Source of the DNA: Agromyces italicus DSM 16388
GTDB lineage: Bacteria; Actinomycetota; Actinomycetes; Actinomycetales; Microbacteriaceae
Assembly: GCF_000421545.1 (NCBI RefSeq)
Contig: NZ_ATXF01000012.1
Coordinates: forward strand, 1-64,000
Reading direction: 5' to 3'
Length of the DNA stretch: 64,000 bases
Part shown: piece by piece, positions 55,311 to 64,000 of the stretch
Numbering within the stretch: position 1 is the first letter of the stretch
Layout: the number at the start of each line of letters is the position of its first letter
Notes under the pieces: generated by a model
Databases searched by the model: none
Told to the model about the DNA's origin: nothing
What the model saw: only the letters and a program-made list of their open reading frames with translations
Made by a program: the position numbers and the translations under genes

Positions 55311-55382
55311 CGGTCGTATCGGTCGTATCGGTCGATTCGGTCGCTTCGGTCGTATCGGTCGATTCGGTCGTATTGGTCGCGG
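55311..55382. repeat. Eight tandem 9-bp repeats between tctC and the kinase gene
   Basis: Head-to-tail units of consensus CGGTCGTAT or CGGTCGATT. The first seven start with an exact CGGTCG; the eighth is TGGTCGCGG. They sit in the divergent region between tctCBA and the two-component genes, close to the tctC -35. Uniform spacing and conserved cores suggest an iterated binding site, with the adjacent response regulator the obvious candidate. Confidence 0.85.
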
Positions 55383-55436
55383 CCTCGTGCCGTCGGCGAC
55401 TTCGGGGTGAGGCACACTTGACAGGTGGTCCGGTCG

Positions 55437-57083
55437 ATGACGCTTGGCATGCAGCTGCTGCTGCTGCAGCTCGCCATCGTGCTCGTCACTGTCGTCGGCA
55501 CGGGCCTCACCGCCATGTGGCTGCAGGAGCAGCAGCTCCGCGAGGGCTACCAGGACCGCATGATCGCGGTCGCGCAGTCGGTCGCCGGGCTGCCGGTCAT
55601 CACCTCGGCCTTCGACGACGTCGACCCCGCCGCGACGATCCAGCCGGTCGCCGAGGTCGTGCGCGAGGCATCCGACGTCACCTACGTCGTCGTCTCGGAT
55701 GACGCGGGCATCCGCTTCTCGCACCCGAACCCCGACCGCATCGGCGAGAAGGTCTCGACCGACCCGACGATCCCCCTCTCGGGCCAGGTCTACGTCGGCA
55801 CGCAGACGGGCACGCTCGGCGAATCGTGGCGGGTGAAGGTGCCGATCTTCGACGACGTCGGCGAGGTGATGGGTCAGGTCTCGGTCGGGATCCTCGAATC
55901 CGAGCTCCGCGCCGACTTCCTCGGCAACCTCACCGTGCTGCTCATCACCCTCGTCATCGCCGCCGTCATCGGCGTCATCGGCTCCGCCTGGGTCGGACGG
56001 CTGATCCGGCGCCGCATCTACGGACTCGAGCCCGACGAGATCCGCGCCATGCTCGAGACGCGCGAGGCGATGCTGCACGGGATCCGCGAGGGCCTCGTCG
56101 CCGTCGACGACCACGGCCGGGTCGTGCTCGTGAACGACGCCGCGGCACGGCTTCTCGACCTCGACACGACGGCCGAGGTGCTGGGCCGACGGGTCGACGA
56201 GGTGCTCGACCCCGAGCTCGCCCGATTCATCACGTCGGGTGAGGAGCGCGAGAGCCCCGTCCTGTCGGGCGAACGCGTGCTGCTCGTGCACGGCGACCGG
56301 GTGCGCGTCGACGGACGCGAGATCGGCTCGATCGCCATCCTCCGCGACCGCACCGAGCTCGAGACGACGCTCCGCGAGCTCGAGGGCGCGCAGAGCCTCG
56401 CCGACGGCCTGCGCGCGCAGTCGCACGAGTTCTCGAACAAGCTGCACGTCGTGAGCGGGCTGCTCGAGCTCGGGCACCTCGACGCCGCACTCGACTTCAT
56501 CGAACGCGTCGGCAGCGGCGGGGCGATCTCGACGCTCGACGAGCACGACGGCCTCGCCGACCTCGAGATCGCCGCGCTCGTGCTCGCGAAGCGCACCCGC
56601 GCGCAGGAACTCGGCATCGCCGTCGAACTCGCCCCGGAGGTGCACCTCGACGCGACGCACGGCGGAGAACCGCGCACCGAGCTCGTGACGATCGTCGCGA
56701 ACCTCATCGACAACGCCATCGAGGCGTGCGTGCTCGGCGGCCGGGTCGTGCTCGACGTGCGCGACGATCTCGAACCCGGCGCCGTCGTCGTGCGAGTCGA
56801 CGATGACGGGCCGGGTGTTCCGCCCGCGCAGCGCGAGGCGATCTTCGAACCGGATGTCTCGGGCAAGGCCCCCGTGCCGGGCAAGGCGCGGCGCGGAATC
56901 GGTCTCGCGATCGTGCAGCGGATCGCGCACCGCCTCGGCGGCGAGGCGCGGGTCGACGACTCTCCGTTCGGCGGCGCCCGCTTCACGGTGCGGCTGCCCT
57001 GGGGTGCCGCCGACGCCGCGGGCGACGTGGGCGCCGCCACCGCGTCGAACGCCTCGGCTGCCTCGACGGGAGCCGCGCGATGA
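55437..57083 (+). CDS. CitA/DcuS-family sensor histidine kinase
   Basis: A 548-aa membrane sensor. It has TM1 (about 8-28), an extracytoplasmic Cache-type sensor (about 31-160, containing TYVVVSDDAGIRFSHPNPDR), TM2 (about 164-187) and a cytosolic PAS (about 205-310). The phospho-acceptor is His330 in QSHEFSNKLHV, the CitA/DcuS-type H box. The HATPase domain has Asn425 in NLIDNAIEA and GLAIVQRI. ATG 55437 has AGGTGG 8 nt upstream; the frame could start 12 nt earlier at GTG. It likely senses citrate or C4-dicarboxylates and controls tctCBA with the next gene. Confidence 0.93.
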   Translation: MTLGMQLLLLQLAIVLVTVVGTGLTAMWLQEQQLREGYQDRMIAVAQSVAGLPVITSAFDDVDPAATIQPVAEVVREASDVTYVVVSDDAGIRFSHPNPDRIGEKVSTDPTIPLSGQVYVGTQTGTLGESWRVKVPIFDDVGEVMGQVSVGILESELRADFLGNLTVLLITLVIAAVIGVIGSAWVGRLIRRRIYGLEPDEIRAMLETREAMLHGIREGLVAVDDHGRVVLVNDAAARLLDLDTTAEVLGRRVDEVLDPELARFITSGEERESPVLSGERVLLVHGDRVRVDGREIGSIAILRDRTELETTLRELEGAQSLADGLRAQSHEFSNKLHVVSGLLELGHLDAALDFIERVGSGGAISTLDEHDGLADLEIAALVLAKRTRAQELGIAVELAPEVHLDATHGGEPRTELVTIVANLIDNAIEACVLGGRVVLDVRDDLEPGAVVVRVDDDGPGVPPAQREAIFEPDVSGKAPVPGKARRGIGLAIVQRIAHRLGGEARVDDSPFGGARFTVRLPWGAADAAGDVGAATASNASAASTGAAR

Positions 57084-57778
57084 CCGCCGCGCACCGGCAC
57101 GGCGACGTCCTGCGCGTCGTCGTGGTCGACGACGACCTCGCCGTCGCCCGGGTCAACCGGGCCTTCGTCTCCGCCCACCCGGGGTTCGCGGTCGTCGCCG
57201 AGGCGCACACCGGCGTCGATGCGCTCTCCGCGATCGCGCGGCACCGACCCGATCTCGTCCTTCTCGACATCTACCTCCCCGACCTCGGCGGACTCGACGT
57301 GCTGCGCCGCCTCCGGGCCGCCGGCGACGAGGTCGAGGTGATCGCCGTCACCGCGGCCCGCGACCTCGACACCGTGCGCACCGCGCGACTGCTCGGAGTA
57401 CGCCACTACCTCGTCAAGCCCTTCTCCGGCGCGAGCCTCGGCGACCGCCTCGACGAGGTGCGCCGCGGCGTCGCCGCGGACCGCGCCGCGCCCGCCGCGC
57501 TCGACCAGCGGGCCGTCGACGAAGCGCTCGGGTCGGCACCGGTGCGACGGGGCGCCCTGCCGAAGGGGCTCTCGGCCGTGAGCCTCGAGCGGGTCGCCGC
57601 CGGCCTCGCAGCTCGCCCCGGCGACGCGTCGGCGGCCGAGATCGCGGAGACGCTCGGCATGTCGCGGGTGAGCGCACGACGCTACCTCGAGCACCTCGTC
57701 GCCGCGGGCGCCGCGGAGGTCGCGCCGCGCTACGGCTCGGCCGGGCGGCCCGAGCACCGCTACCGCGTGCCTCGGTAG
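57080..57778 (+). CDS. CitB/DcuR-family response regulator
   Basis: A 232-aa regulator overlapping the kinase gene by 4 bp. The receiver domain has Asp17-Asp18, phospho-acceptor Asp63 (LLDIYLPD), Thr91 and Lys113 (VKPF). The C-terminal HTH of the CitB type (about 180-225) includes SAAEIAETLGMSRVSARRYL. It is the probable binder of the 9-bp repeats upstream of tctC. Confidence 0.93.
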   Translation: MTAAHRHGDVLRVVVVDDDLAVARVNRAFVSAHPGFAVVAEAHTGVDALSAIARHRPDLVLLDIYLPDLGGLDVLRRLRAAGDEVEVIAVTAARDLDTVRTARLLGVRHYLVKPFSGASLGDRLDEVRRGVAADRAAPAALDQRAVDEALGSAPVRRGALPKGLSAVSLERVAAGLAARPGDASAAEIAETLGMSRVSARRYLEHLVAAGAAEVAPRYGSAGRPEHRYRVPR

Positions 57779-57782
57779 CCGA

Positions 57783-58340
57783 TCAGCCGGCGCCGAGGCG
57801 GCGAAGGGTGTGCTCGACGAGGGCACGCACGGTCGCGCGGCGGATCTCGGCGCGGTCGCCCGTGAGCGCGAGCTCGATCGATTCGGCGTCGCCCTGGCCG
57901 CGACCCTCGGGGTCGTCGCCGAGGCCGTCGCCGAACGAGAGGCCGAGGAAGACCGTGCCGGGCGGGCGCCCGCCCTGCCAGTCGGGCCCCGCGACGCCGG
58001 TCGTGGCAAGCCCCACGTCCGCCGGGCTCCCGGCGATCGCGAGCGCCGCACGCACGCCGCGCGCCATCTGACGGGCCACCTCGGGGTGCACCGGGCCCTC
58101 GCGGTCGAGCAGTGCGGCGTCGACCCCGAGCAGCGAGCGCTTCACCGCGGTGTCGTAGGCGACGATGCCGCCCGAGACGACGAGCGACGCCCCCGGCACC
58201 GAGGTGAGTTCGGCCACGACGAGCCCGCCCGTGAGCGACTCGGCGACCGCCACGCGCAGGGCCCGCCGGGTCAGGAGCTCGATGAGCAGCGTCGTCGTGT
58301 CGTCGGCGCGAGGCATCCGACCGCTCGTCTCAGCGCTCAT
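57783..58340 (-). CDS. cinA: CinA C-terminal-domain protein (NMN amidohydrolase type)
   Basis: A 185-aa CinA-family protein lacking the N-terminal MoCF domain; this short form (PncC-type) deamidates nicotinamide mononucleotide. Conserved AESLTGGLVVAELTSVPGAS (33-52), VVSGGIVAYDTAVK (54-67) and ATTGVAGPDWQGGRPPGTVF (112-131) are present. It lies 8 bp after pgsA, the usual order. Confidence 0.92.
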   Translation of the reverse strand: MSAETSGRMPRADDTTTLLIELLTRRALRVAVAESLTGGLVVAELTSVPGASLVVSGGIVAYDTAVKRSLLGVDAALLDREGPVHPEVARQMARGVRAALAIAGSPADVGLATTGVAGPDWQGGRPPGTVFLGLSFGDGLGDDPEGRGQGDAESIELALTGDRAEIRRATVRALVEHTLRRLGAG

Positions 58341-58348
58341 CGCGGCAC

Positions 58349-58951
58349 TCAGCTCGCGGCGCTCGCGCCCCGCGCGAGCCGCACCGCATCACGCACGTAG
58401 AGGAAGCCCGACCAGAGCGTGAGCGCGAGCGCGAGCGCCATCGCCGCCCAGTTCACCCACAGCACCCAGTCGCCGAGGAGAGTCCACAGCGGGACGAGGG
58501 CGAGCGAGATCGCGACGGCCTGCACGACCGTCTTGAGTTTGCCGCCCGAGGAGGCCGGCACGACGTTGCCCCGGCGCAGCTCGAGGAGCCGCCACACCGT
58601 GATCCCGACCTCGCGCCCGATGATGAGGATCGTCACCCACCACCACAACTCGCCGAGGATCGAGAGGCACACCAGGGCGCCGCTCGTCAGCAGCTTGTCG
58701 GCGATCGGGTCGAGGATCTTGCCGAGGTCGGTGACCAGCCCCCGCGAGCGCGCGATGTATCCGTCGATGCCGTCGGTCGCGATCGCGACGATGAACAGCA
58801 CGGCCGCCCACCAGCGCAGAGCCCCGTCGGCACCGTCGTCCGCGAGGAGCATCCAGAAGAAGACGGGCGCGGCCAGGATGCGCACGACGGTGATGGCGTT
58901 GGGGAGATTCCAGTTCGCCGATCGCCCGGGGGTTCCGGCGGAGGAGGTCAT
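58349..58951 (-). CDS. pgsA: CDP-alcohol phosphatidyltransferase (PgsA type)
   Basis: Membrane enzyme that transfers a CDP-diacylglycerol phosphatidyl group, most likely to glycerol-3-phosphate; 200 aa with about five membrane segments. The family motif is exact: Asp63-Gly64, Ala67-Arg68, Gly77, Asp81 and Asp85. It sits between ftsK and cinA as in other actinobacteria. Confidence 0.93.
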   Translation of the reverse strand: MTSSAGTPGRSANWNLPNAITVVRILAAPVFFWMLLADDGADGALRWWAAVLFIVAIATDGIDGYIARSRGLVTDLGKILDPIADKLLTSGALVCLSILGELWWWVTILIIGREVGITVWRLLELRRGNVVPASSGGKLKTVVQAVAISLALVPLWTLLGDWVLWVNWAAMALALALTLWSGFLYVRDAVRLARGASAAS

Positions 58952-58972
58952 ACGCCCAAGGATAGCCGCCGA

Positions 58973-61912
58973 TCAGTCGCGGCCGGTGAGCCCCCAGGCG
59001 TCTTCGTCGTCGTCGGCCTCGACCTCCGGCAGGCCCTCCATCCCGCGGGCGATCGGGTCGTCGTAGCGCGCGTCGGGTGCGTCGGAGGCCTCGGTCGGTG
59101 CGGGCGGGCCGCCGAGCGGCCCCTGGGCCGGCCGGCCGGCCGGCGCGGCCTGCGACGCCGGGGCGCCACCGCCCCCGCGCGCGCCGCCGCCCGCGGGCTC
59201 CTCGCCGCGGAGACGTGCGAGCACGCCCGGCAGTTGCTCGGCGGTCACGAGCACGTCGCGCGCCTTCGAGCCCTCCGACGGGCCGACGATCTCGCGCGAT
59301 TCCAGCAGGTCCATGAGTCGCCCGGCCTTCGCGAAGCCCACCCGGAGCTTGCGTTGCAGCATCGAGGTCGAGCCGAACTGCGTCGAGACCACGAGCTCGG
59401 CGGCCGCGAGCAGCAGTTCGAGGTCGTCGCCGATGTCGGCGTCGATCTCCTTCCGCTCGACGGCGGCCGCCACGTCCTGCCGGTATTCGGGTCGCGCCTG
59501 GCGCGTCACGTGCGTGACGACCTTCTCGATCTCGGCTTCGGTGACCCAGGCACCCTGCACGCGCAGCGGCTTCGACGCTCCCATCGGCAGGAACAGCGCA
59601 TCGCCCTGGCCGATGAGCTTGTCGGCGCCCGGCTGGTCGAGGATGACGCGCGAGTCGGTGACGCTCGTCACCGCGAACGCGAGCCGAGACGGCACGTTCG
59701 CCTTGATGAGGCCCGTGACGACGTCGACCGACGGTCGCTGCGTCGCGAGCACGAGGTGGATGCCGGAGGCGCGGGCGAGCTGCGTGATGCGCACGATCGA
59801 GTCTTCGACGTCGCGCGGGGCGACCATCATCAGATCGGCGAGCTCGTCGACCACGACGAGGAGGTACGGGTACGGCTTCAGCTTGCGCTCGCTGCCCGCC
59901 GGCAGGATGATCTCGTCGTTCACGACGGCCTTGTTGAAGTCGTCGATGTGGCGGAATCCGAACGACGCGAGGTCGTCGTAGCGCATGTCCATCTCTTTCA
60001 CGACCCACTGCAGCGCCTCGGCCGCCTTCTTCGGGTTCGTGATGATGGGCGTGATCAGGTGCGGCACGCCCGCGTACGGGGCGAGCTCGACGCGCTTCGG
60101 ATCGATGAGCACCATGCGCACGTCGGAGGGCCTCGCCCGCATGAGCAGGCTCGTGATCATCGAGTTCACGAAGCTCGACTTGCCCGAGCCGGTCGAACCG
60201 GCGACGAGCAGGTGCGGCATCTTCGCGAGGTTCGCGATGACGTACCCGCCGCCGACGTCTTTGCCGACGCCGATCGTCATCGGGTGCTTCGCCCCCACCG
60301 AGGCCTGCGAACGCAGCACATCGCCGAGGGTGACCGTCTCGCGGTCGGCGTTCGGGATCTCGACGCCGATCGCGCTCTTGCCCGGGATGGGCGAGAGGAT
60401 GCGCACCTCATTCGAGGCGACGGCGTACGAGAGGTTCTTCGAGAGCGCGGTGACGCGTTCGACCTTCACGCCCGGGCCGAGTTCGATCTCGTACTGCGTG
60501 ACGGTCGGGCCGCGCGAGAAGCCCGTGACCTTCGCGTCGACCGAGAACTGCTCGAGCACCCCGGTGATCTGGCGCACGACCTCGTCGTTCGCCTGCGAGC
60601 GTGTCTTCGCGGGCGGACCCGCCGCGAGCGTCGAGGCCGACGGGAGGAAGTACGGGCGATCGGGTGCGTCATCGCCGATTCCGTCGAACTCGGATGCCTC
60701 GCCGCCGACGCCGGACGAGTCGCCGGCGAAGTCGACGGCCGCGTCGTAGAGCGGCACCGCCTGCGTGGCACCGGCATCATCGCCGCGGAGCCCTCGCCCG
60801 GACTGCGGCGCCTCGCCCGTGAACTGCTGCAGCGCCGACTCCGCGCGCTCGAGGTCGCCGAGCACCTCGGTGCCGTACTCGCCCACAACCGCGGGCGCGC
60901 CGCCGACCCCCTCGATCGGGCTCTCGAAACTGCCCACGGCCGAGCCCTGACCGAACACCTCGGTGAGGCCCTCGACACCGGGCGCGTCGAACTCGGGGTC
61001 CTCCTCGCGGTTGGAGGCGTTGCGCCGCCACCATGGCAGGAGCCCGCTCGGCTCGGACTCCTCGTCGTCGCCGTCGATGCCGTCGAGCTCGGTCTGCACG
61101 CTCTTGCGCCGGTCGCGGCGCGAGGGCTTCGCCGTGTCATCCGGCTCGGCCTGCTGCGCCTCGTCTGGCGCGCCGAACAGCCACTCGTACAGTTCGCGGA
61201 ACCGCGCCGGAACACGGGTCGGCGGCGTCTTCGTGATGATGAGGAGCGACAGGACCACCAGCAGGATCACAACGATCGTCGCGCCGGCCTCGGTGATGAG
61301 GAGGATGAGCGGGGTCGCGAGCATCCACCCGAGGATGCCGCCCGCGCGCGCGAGCACGGCCATGCCCTCGCTCGGCTCGGGCTGGCCTCCGAAGAGGTGG
61401 CAGAGCGCCGAGACGCTCACGAGCAGGATGCCGAGTCCGATGCCGATGCGCGTGTTGTCGTGCACCGAGCTCGGATGCCGGAACAGCCAGACGGCGAAGA
61501 TCAGCATGATCACGGGGAGCGCGAACGCGACCCGGCCGAACAGGCCGCCGAAGCTCCACGAGTCGAGGGTCTGCGCGACCGGCTCGTTGATGAAGAACCA
61601 CTCGACGACGGCCCCGGCGATCGCCAGCACCACGATGAAGAACGGCAGGCCGTCGCGGCGCTCGTCTTTCTGCAGGGTCTCGGGGCCGAGCGCGCGCGCC
61701 GCACCGCCGGCGAGGTGGGCGAGGCCCATCCACGCCTTGACGAGGAAGTTCGGGCCGGTCGGCTGCGCCGCGGGCTTCTTCGCCGCTGAGCCGCGCGTCG
61801 TCTGCGCGGGCAGCTTCTTCGTGGGTGCGGTCTTCGCCGCGCCGGTGCGCGAGCCGCTGCCGCGGGACGAGCTGCCCGAGGCGCGCCCGTTCGACTTGGT
61901 GCCCGTAGCCAT
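58973..61912 (-). CDS. ftsK: DNA translocase FtsK
   Basis: Hexameric DNA pump acting at the division septum, 979 aa. A basic/Ser-rich N-terminus is followed by four or five membrane segments (about 89-226), an acidic Gly-rich linker (about 245-435) and the RecA-like motor with Walker A GSTGSGKS at 572-579 and [13 protein letters not shown]. The winged-helix gamma domain ([20 protein letters not shown]) recognises KOPS-type sites, and a Pro/Gly tail follows. ATG 61912 is 7 nt after TAGCCT (complement 61920-61925), so leaderless. Confidence 0.95.
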   Translation of the reverse strand: MATGTKSNGRASGSSSRGSGSRTGAAKTAPTKKLPAQTTRGSAAKKPAAQPTGPNFLVKAWMGLAHLAGGAARALGPETLQKDERRDGLPFFIVVLAIAGAVVEWFFINEPVAQTLDSWSFGGLFGRVAFALPVIMLIFAVWLFRHPSSVHDNTRIGIGLGILLVSVSALCHLFGGQPEPSEGMAVLARAGGILGWMLATPLILLITEAGATIVVILLVVLSLLIITKTPPTRVPARFRELYEWLFGAPDEAQQAEPDDTAKPSRRDRRKSVQTELDGIDGDDEESEPSGLLPWWRRNASNREEDPEFDAPGVEGLTEVFGQGSAVGSFESPIEGVGGAPAVVGEYGTEVLGDLERAESALQQFTGEAPQSGRGLRGDDAGATQAVPLYDAAVDFAGDSSGVGGEASEFDGIGDDAPDRPYFLPSASTLAAGPPAKTRSQANDEVVRQITGVLEQFSVDAKVTGFSRGPTVTQYEIELGPGVKVERVTALSKNLSYAVASNEVRILSPIPGKSAIGVEIPNADRETVTLGDVLRSQASVGAKHPMTIGVGKDVGGGYVIANLAKMPHLLVAGSTGSGKSSFVNSMITSLLMRARPSDVRMVLIDPKRVELAPYAGVPHLITPIITNPKKAAEALQWVVKEMDMRYDDLASFGFRHIDDFNKAVVNDEIILPAGSERKLKPYPYLLVVVDELADLMMVAPRDVEDSIVRITQLARASGIHLVLATQRPSVDVVTGLIKANVPSRLAFAVTSVTDSRVILDQPGADKLIGQGDALFLPMGASKPLRVQGAWVTEAEIEKVVTHVTRQARPEYRQDVAAAVERKEIDADIGDDLELLLAAAELVVSTQFGSTSMLQRKLRVGFAKAGRLMDLLESREIVGPSEGSKARDVLVTAEQLPGVLARLRGEEPAGGGARGGGGAPASQAAPAGRPAQGPLGGPPAPTEASDAPDARYDDPIARGMEGLPEVEADDDEDAWGLTGRD

Positions 61913-61992
61913 GCCCATAAGGCTACGGCCGCGGGCCGACACGGCCGGTTAGGCCACCGGGGGTGTTCGCGATCGGTCGCATGCGCGGGCCG

Positions 61993-63234
61993 TCAGAACC
62001 GGATCGCATCGATCACGCGCACGCGCACGGCGGCGAGCGCCGGCACGAGCCCGGCGAGCGCGCCGACGGCGACGGCCGCCGCGATGCCGATGAGCGCCGC
62101 CTCCACCGGGAAGCCCGGCATGTCCTCGATCCGGGCGCCGCCGAGCGCCATGCCCATGAGCGGGCTGCGCACGAGGGCGATCGAGATGCCGACGCCGACC
62201 ACCCCCGCGACGAAGGTGCCGACGACCGACTCCATGAGCACCGAGAAGAACACCCGGCCGGCCGAGGCGCCGAACGAGCGCCGGATGCCGATCTCGCGGA
62301 TGCGCGTGCGGACGGTGACGAGCGAGACGGTCACGAGCCCGAGCGCCCCGAGCAGCAGGATCACGACGGCCACGCCCGCGACGGTGAGCTTCAGCGGAAG
62401 GTACGGGTCGCCCTCGATCGCGGCGTAATCAGTCCGCCACCCGTCGACCGTCGCACCTTCGCCGATCCCCGAACGGAACGCCTCCCGCATCGACGCCATC
62501 AGCTCGTCGGAGACACCCTCGGGCACCCACATCTCGTAGGCCGGCACGAACTCGCCCATCATCGGGTCGGGTGTCTCGGGCTGAAGCCCGACGTACGCGT
62601 CGGTCAGCACGAACATCGACGGCTGGGTGTCCCACCCCCCCTGCGACGGGGTCACCCCGACGACGACCGCATCGACCCGTTCGGAGCCGATGAGCTCGAC
62701 GACGGGGTGGGTCGCGAGCGCCGGGCGGCCGAGCTTCGCCCAGAACGCCTCGTTCACGACCAGCGCGGGTGCCAGCCGGTCGGCGTCGCGATCGGCGAAC
62801 CAGCGCCCTTCGCCGACCGCGACACGGTGCATGACCCCGTAATCGGGATCGACGACCTGCGCCTGCACCGTGAGGGCGCCGTCGGCGAAGGGAACGGTCA
62901 GCCCGCCCCAGCCCACCCGGCTGGCGAAGTCGACGTCGTGCCGATCGAGTGCATCGCGCCAGGCCGCGCCGGCCTGCTCCACGTCGAGCGGCCCGGTGGT
63001 GCTGTAGGCGTTGAGACTGACCGTCGCGGGCCGTCCGCCGTTGCGCTCCTGCAACTCGCGACCGGCCTGTTCGGCGATCGCGCCGGCCCCGACGACGGTG
63101 GCGAGCGCGCAGACGGCCGCAGCGACGCCGATGAGCGACAGCAGCACCCGGCCACGGTGCACGCGAAGCTCCTCGAAGGCCTCGACCACCGTCGCGACGA
63201 ACACGGTCGCGACCCGTAGCGCGGCGCGCTTCAC
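61993..63234 (-). CDS. MacB/FtsX-family ABC transporter permease
   Basis: A 413-aa permease with TM1 near 30-52, a large extracytoplasmic domain (about 55-275) and three C-terminal TMs (about 280-305, 330-355, 375-400): the MacB topology. TRIREIGIRRSFGAS is the coupling-helix region of the family. It overlaps the ATPase gene by 4 bp. It may export a peptide or act in envelope stress; the substrate is unknown. Confidence 0.88.
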   Translation of the reverse strand: MKRAALRVATVFVATVVEAFEELRVHRGRVLLSLIGVAAAVCALATVVGAGAIAEQAGRELQERNGGRPATVSLNAYSTTGPLDVEQAGAAWRDALDRHDVDFASRVGWGGLTVPFADGALTVQAQVVDPDYGVMHRVAVGEGRWFADRDADRLAPALVVNEAFWAKLGRPALATHPVVELIGSERVDAVVVGVTPSQGGWDTQPSMFVLTDAYVGLQPETPDPMMGEFVPAYEMWVPEGVSDELMASMREAFRSGIGEGATVDGWRTDYAAIEGDPYLPLKLTVAGVAVVILLLGALGLVTVSLVTVRTRIREIGIRRSFGASAGRVFFSVLMESVVGTFVAGVVGVGISIALVRSPLMGMALGGARIEDMPGFPVEAALIGIAAAVAVGALAGLVPALAAVRVRVIDAIRF

Positions 63235-63971
63235 GCCGCAGCCCCGGCGGCCATGCCTGCTTCGGTGGACGCACCCCCCGCAGGCTCGAGTTCACGCGCC
63301 TCGAGCCGACCGGAGACGAGCCGGAGATGACGGGTGGACCGGGCCGCGATCGACGGGTCATGGGTGATCGTGACGAGCGCGGCGCCGGTCTCGGCGGCGA
63401 CCGACTCGATCAGCTGCATGACCTCGGCACCGGTCTCGAGATCGAGTGCACCGGTCGGTTCGTCGGCGAGGATCAGCCGGGGCCGCCGGACGAGTGCACG
63501 CGCGATCGCGACCCGCTGCTGCTCACCGCCAGAGAGCCGCTCGGGCTTCGCGTCGAGCCGCTCGCCGAGCCCGACCCGGTCGAGCATCTCGCGCGCGAGG
63601 CGCTCGCGCTGCCAGAATGCGCGGCCGCCCGAGTAGAGCAGCGGCGTCTGCACGTTCTCGAGCGCCGTGCGCCCGGGCAGCAGGTTGAACTGCTGGAAGA
63701 CGAAGCCGATGCCGTCGCCGCGCAGCCGATCGCGTGTTCCGCTGCGCGTGCGGCGCACGTCGACGCCGAGGCAGTGCAACTCGCCGGCCGTCGGCAGGTC
63801 GAGCAGGCCCAGCAGGTTGAGCAGCGTCGACTTGCCCGAGCCGCTGCGCCCGACGATCGACACCCGGTCGCCCTCGGCGATCTCGAGGTCGACGCCCGTG
63901 AGGATCTCGAGCGGCGAACCATCGGCGAGTTCGACCGTGCGGCCGACCCCGCGCGCCTGGACGAGGCTCAT
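63231..63971 (-). CDS. MacB-type ABC transporter ATPase
   Basis: A 246-aa LolD/MacB-like ATPase: Walker A GRSGSGKS at 41-48, signature LSGGEQQR at 146-153, Walker B LILADEPTG at 167-174 and the switch His in TITHDPSIAA. ATG 63971 is preferred; a GTG at 63989 is possible. The 29 bases to the window edge are too few to show the upstream gene or promoter. Confidence 0.92.
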   Translation of the reverse strand: MSLVQARGVGRTVELADGSPLEILTGVDLEIAEGDRVSIVGRSGSGKSTLLNLLGLLDLPTAGELHCLGVDVRRTRSGTRDRLRGDGIGFVFQQFNLLPGRTALENVQTPLLYSGGRAFWQRERLAREMLDRVGLGERLDAKPERLSGGEQQRVAIARALVRRPRLILADEPTGALDLETGAEVMQLIESVAAETGAALVTITHDPSIAARSTRHLRLVSGRLEARELEPAGGASTEAGMAAGAAA

Positions 63972-64000
63972 TCGACCGGGGTCCCGCACATCATGGCGCC

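Overview
The window is high-GC actinobacterial chromosome. Gene order, ArgJ/PriA-type enzymes, TANNNT -10 elements and many apparent leaderless starts point to Microbacteriaceae, an Agromyces-like organism; the genus is an inference from general resemblance, not from a database search. Nearly all genes lie on the minus strand. There are no insertion sequences, phage genes, CRISPR arrays or tRNA genes.

Layout. 1-5400: an rRNA operon on the minus strand (23S cut by the window edge, spacer without tRNA, 16S, long leader, tandem promoters). 5647-8955: tyrS, a plus-strand pair encoding a SatD-like protein with a C-terminal HTH and a five-segment membrane protein, and mpg. 8958-15863: arginine operon argCJBDFH with neither argR nor argG, preceded by an apparently leaderless Arg-rich leader ORF and mutually exclusive RNA stems. 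15978-25274: pheST, a gluABCD-type amino-acid transporter, a SpoU rRNA methyltransferase and infC-rpmI-rplT, with infC starting at a rare ATC codon. 25524-32859: DUF1844 protein, nei, lhr and a PLP decarboxylase. 32968-37028: hisC-hisB-hisH-priA-sseB. 37120-38423: a LysM membrane protein divergent from lexA. 38524-41864: metF-metE. 42134-51499: hflX, a methyltransferase, an MFS exporter, dapF, miaA, miaB, recX, recA and DUF3046. 51557-58951: clgR-like regulator, a tctCBA plus two-component cassette, cinA and pgsA. 58973-63971: ftsK and a MacB-like ABC exporter.

Most blocks follow the conserved actinobacterial order (infC-rpmI-rplT-tsnR-pheS-pheT-arg-mpg-tyrS; ftsK-pgsA-cinA-clgR-recA-recX-miaB-miaA-dapF-hflX-lexA). 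Departures from it stand out: gluABCD between the SpoU gene and pheS, the SatD-like pair between mpg and tyrS, and the tct/two-component cassette between cinA and clgR.

The strongest regulatory stories are four. First, the arg leader ORF, whose sequence fits ribosome-mediated attenuation in an operon that has lost argR. Second, eight tandem 9-bp repeats abutting the -35 of tctC and facing a CitA/CitB-type two-component system. Third, the lexA/LysM divergent region with a LexA box and a second palindrome inside the LysM promoter spacer. Fourth, the SatD-like/membrane protein pair under a palindrome, where the SatD-like protein shows a cyclase-palm-like motif order.
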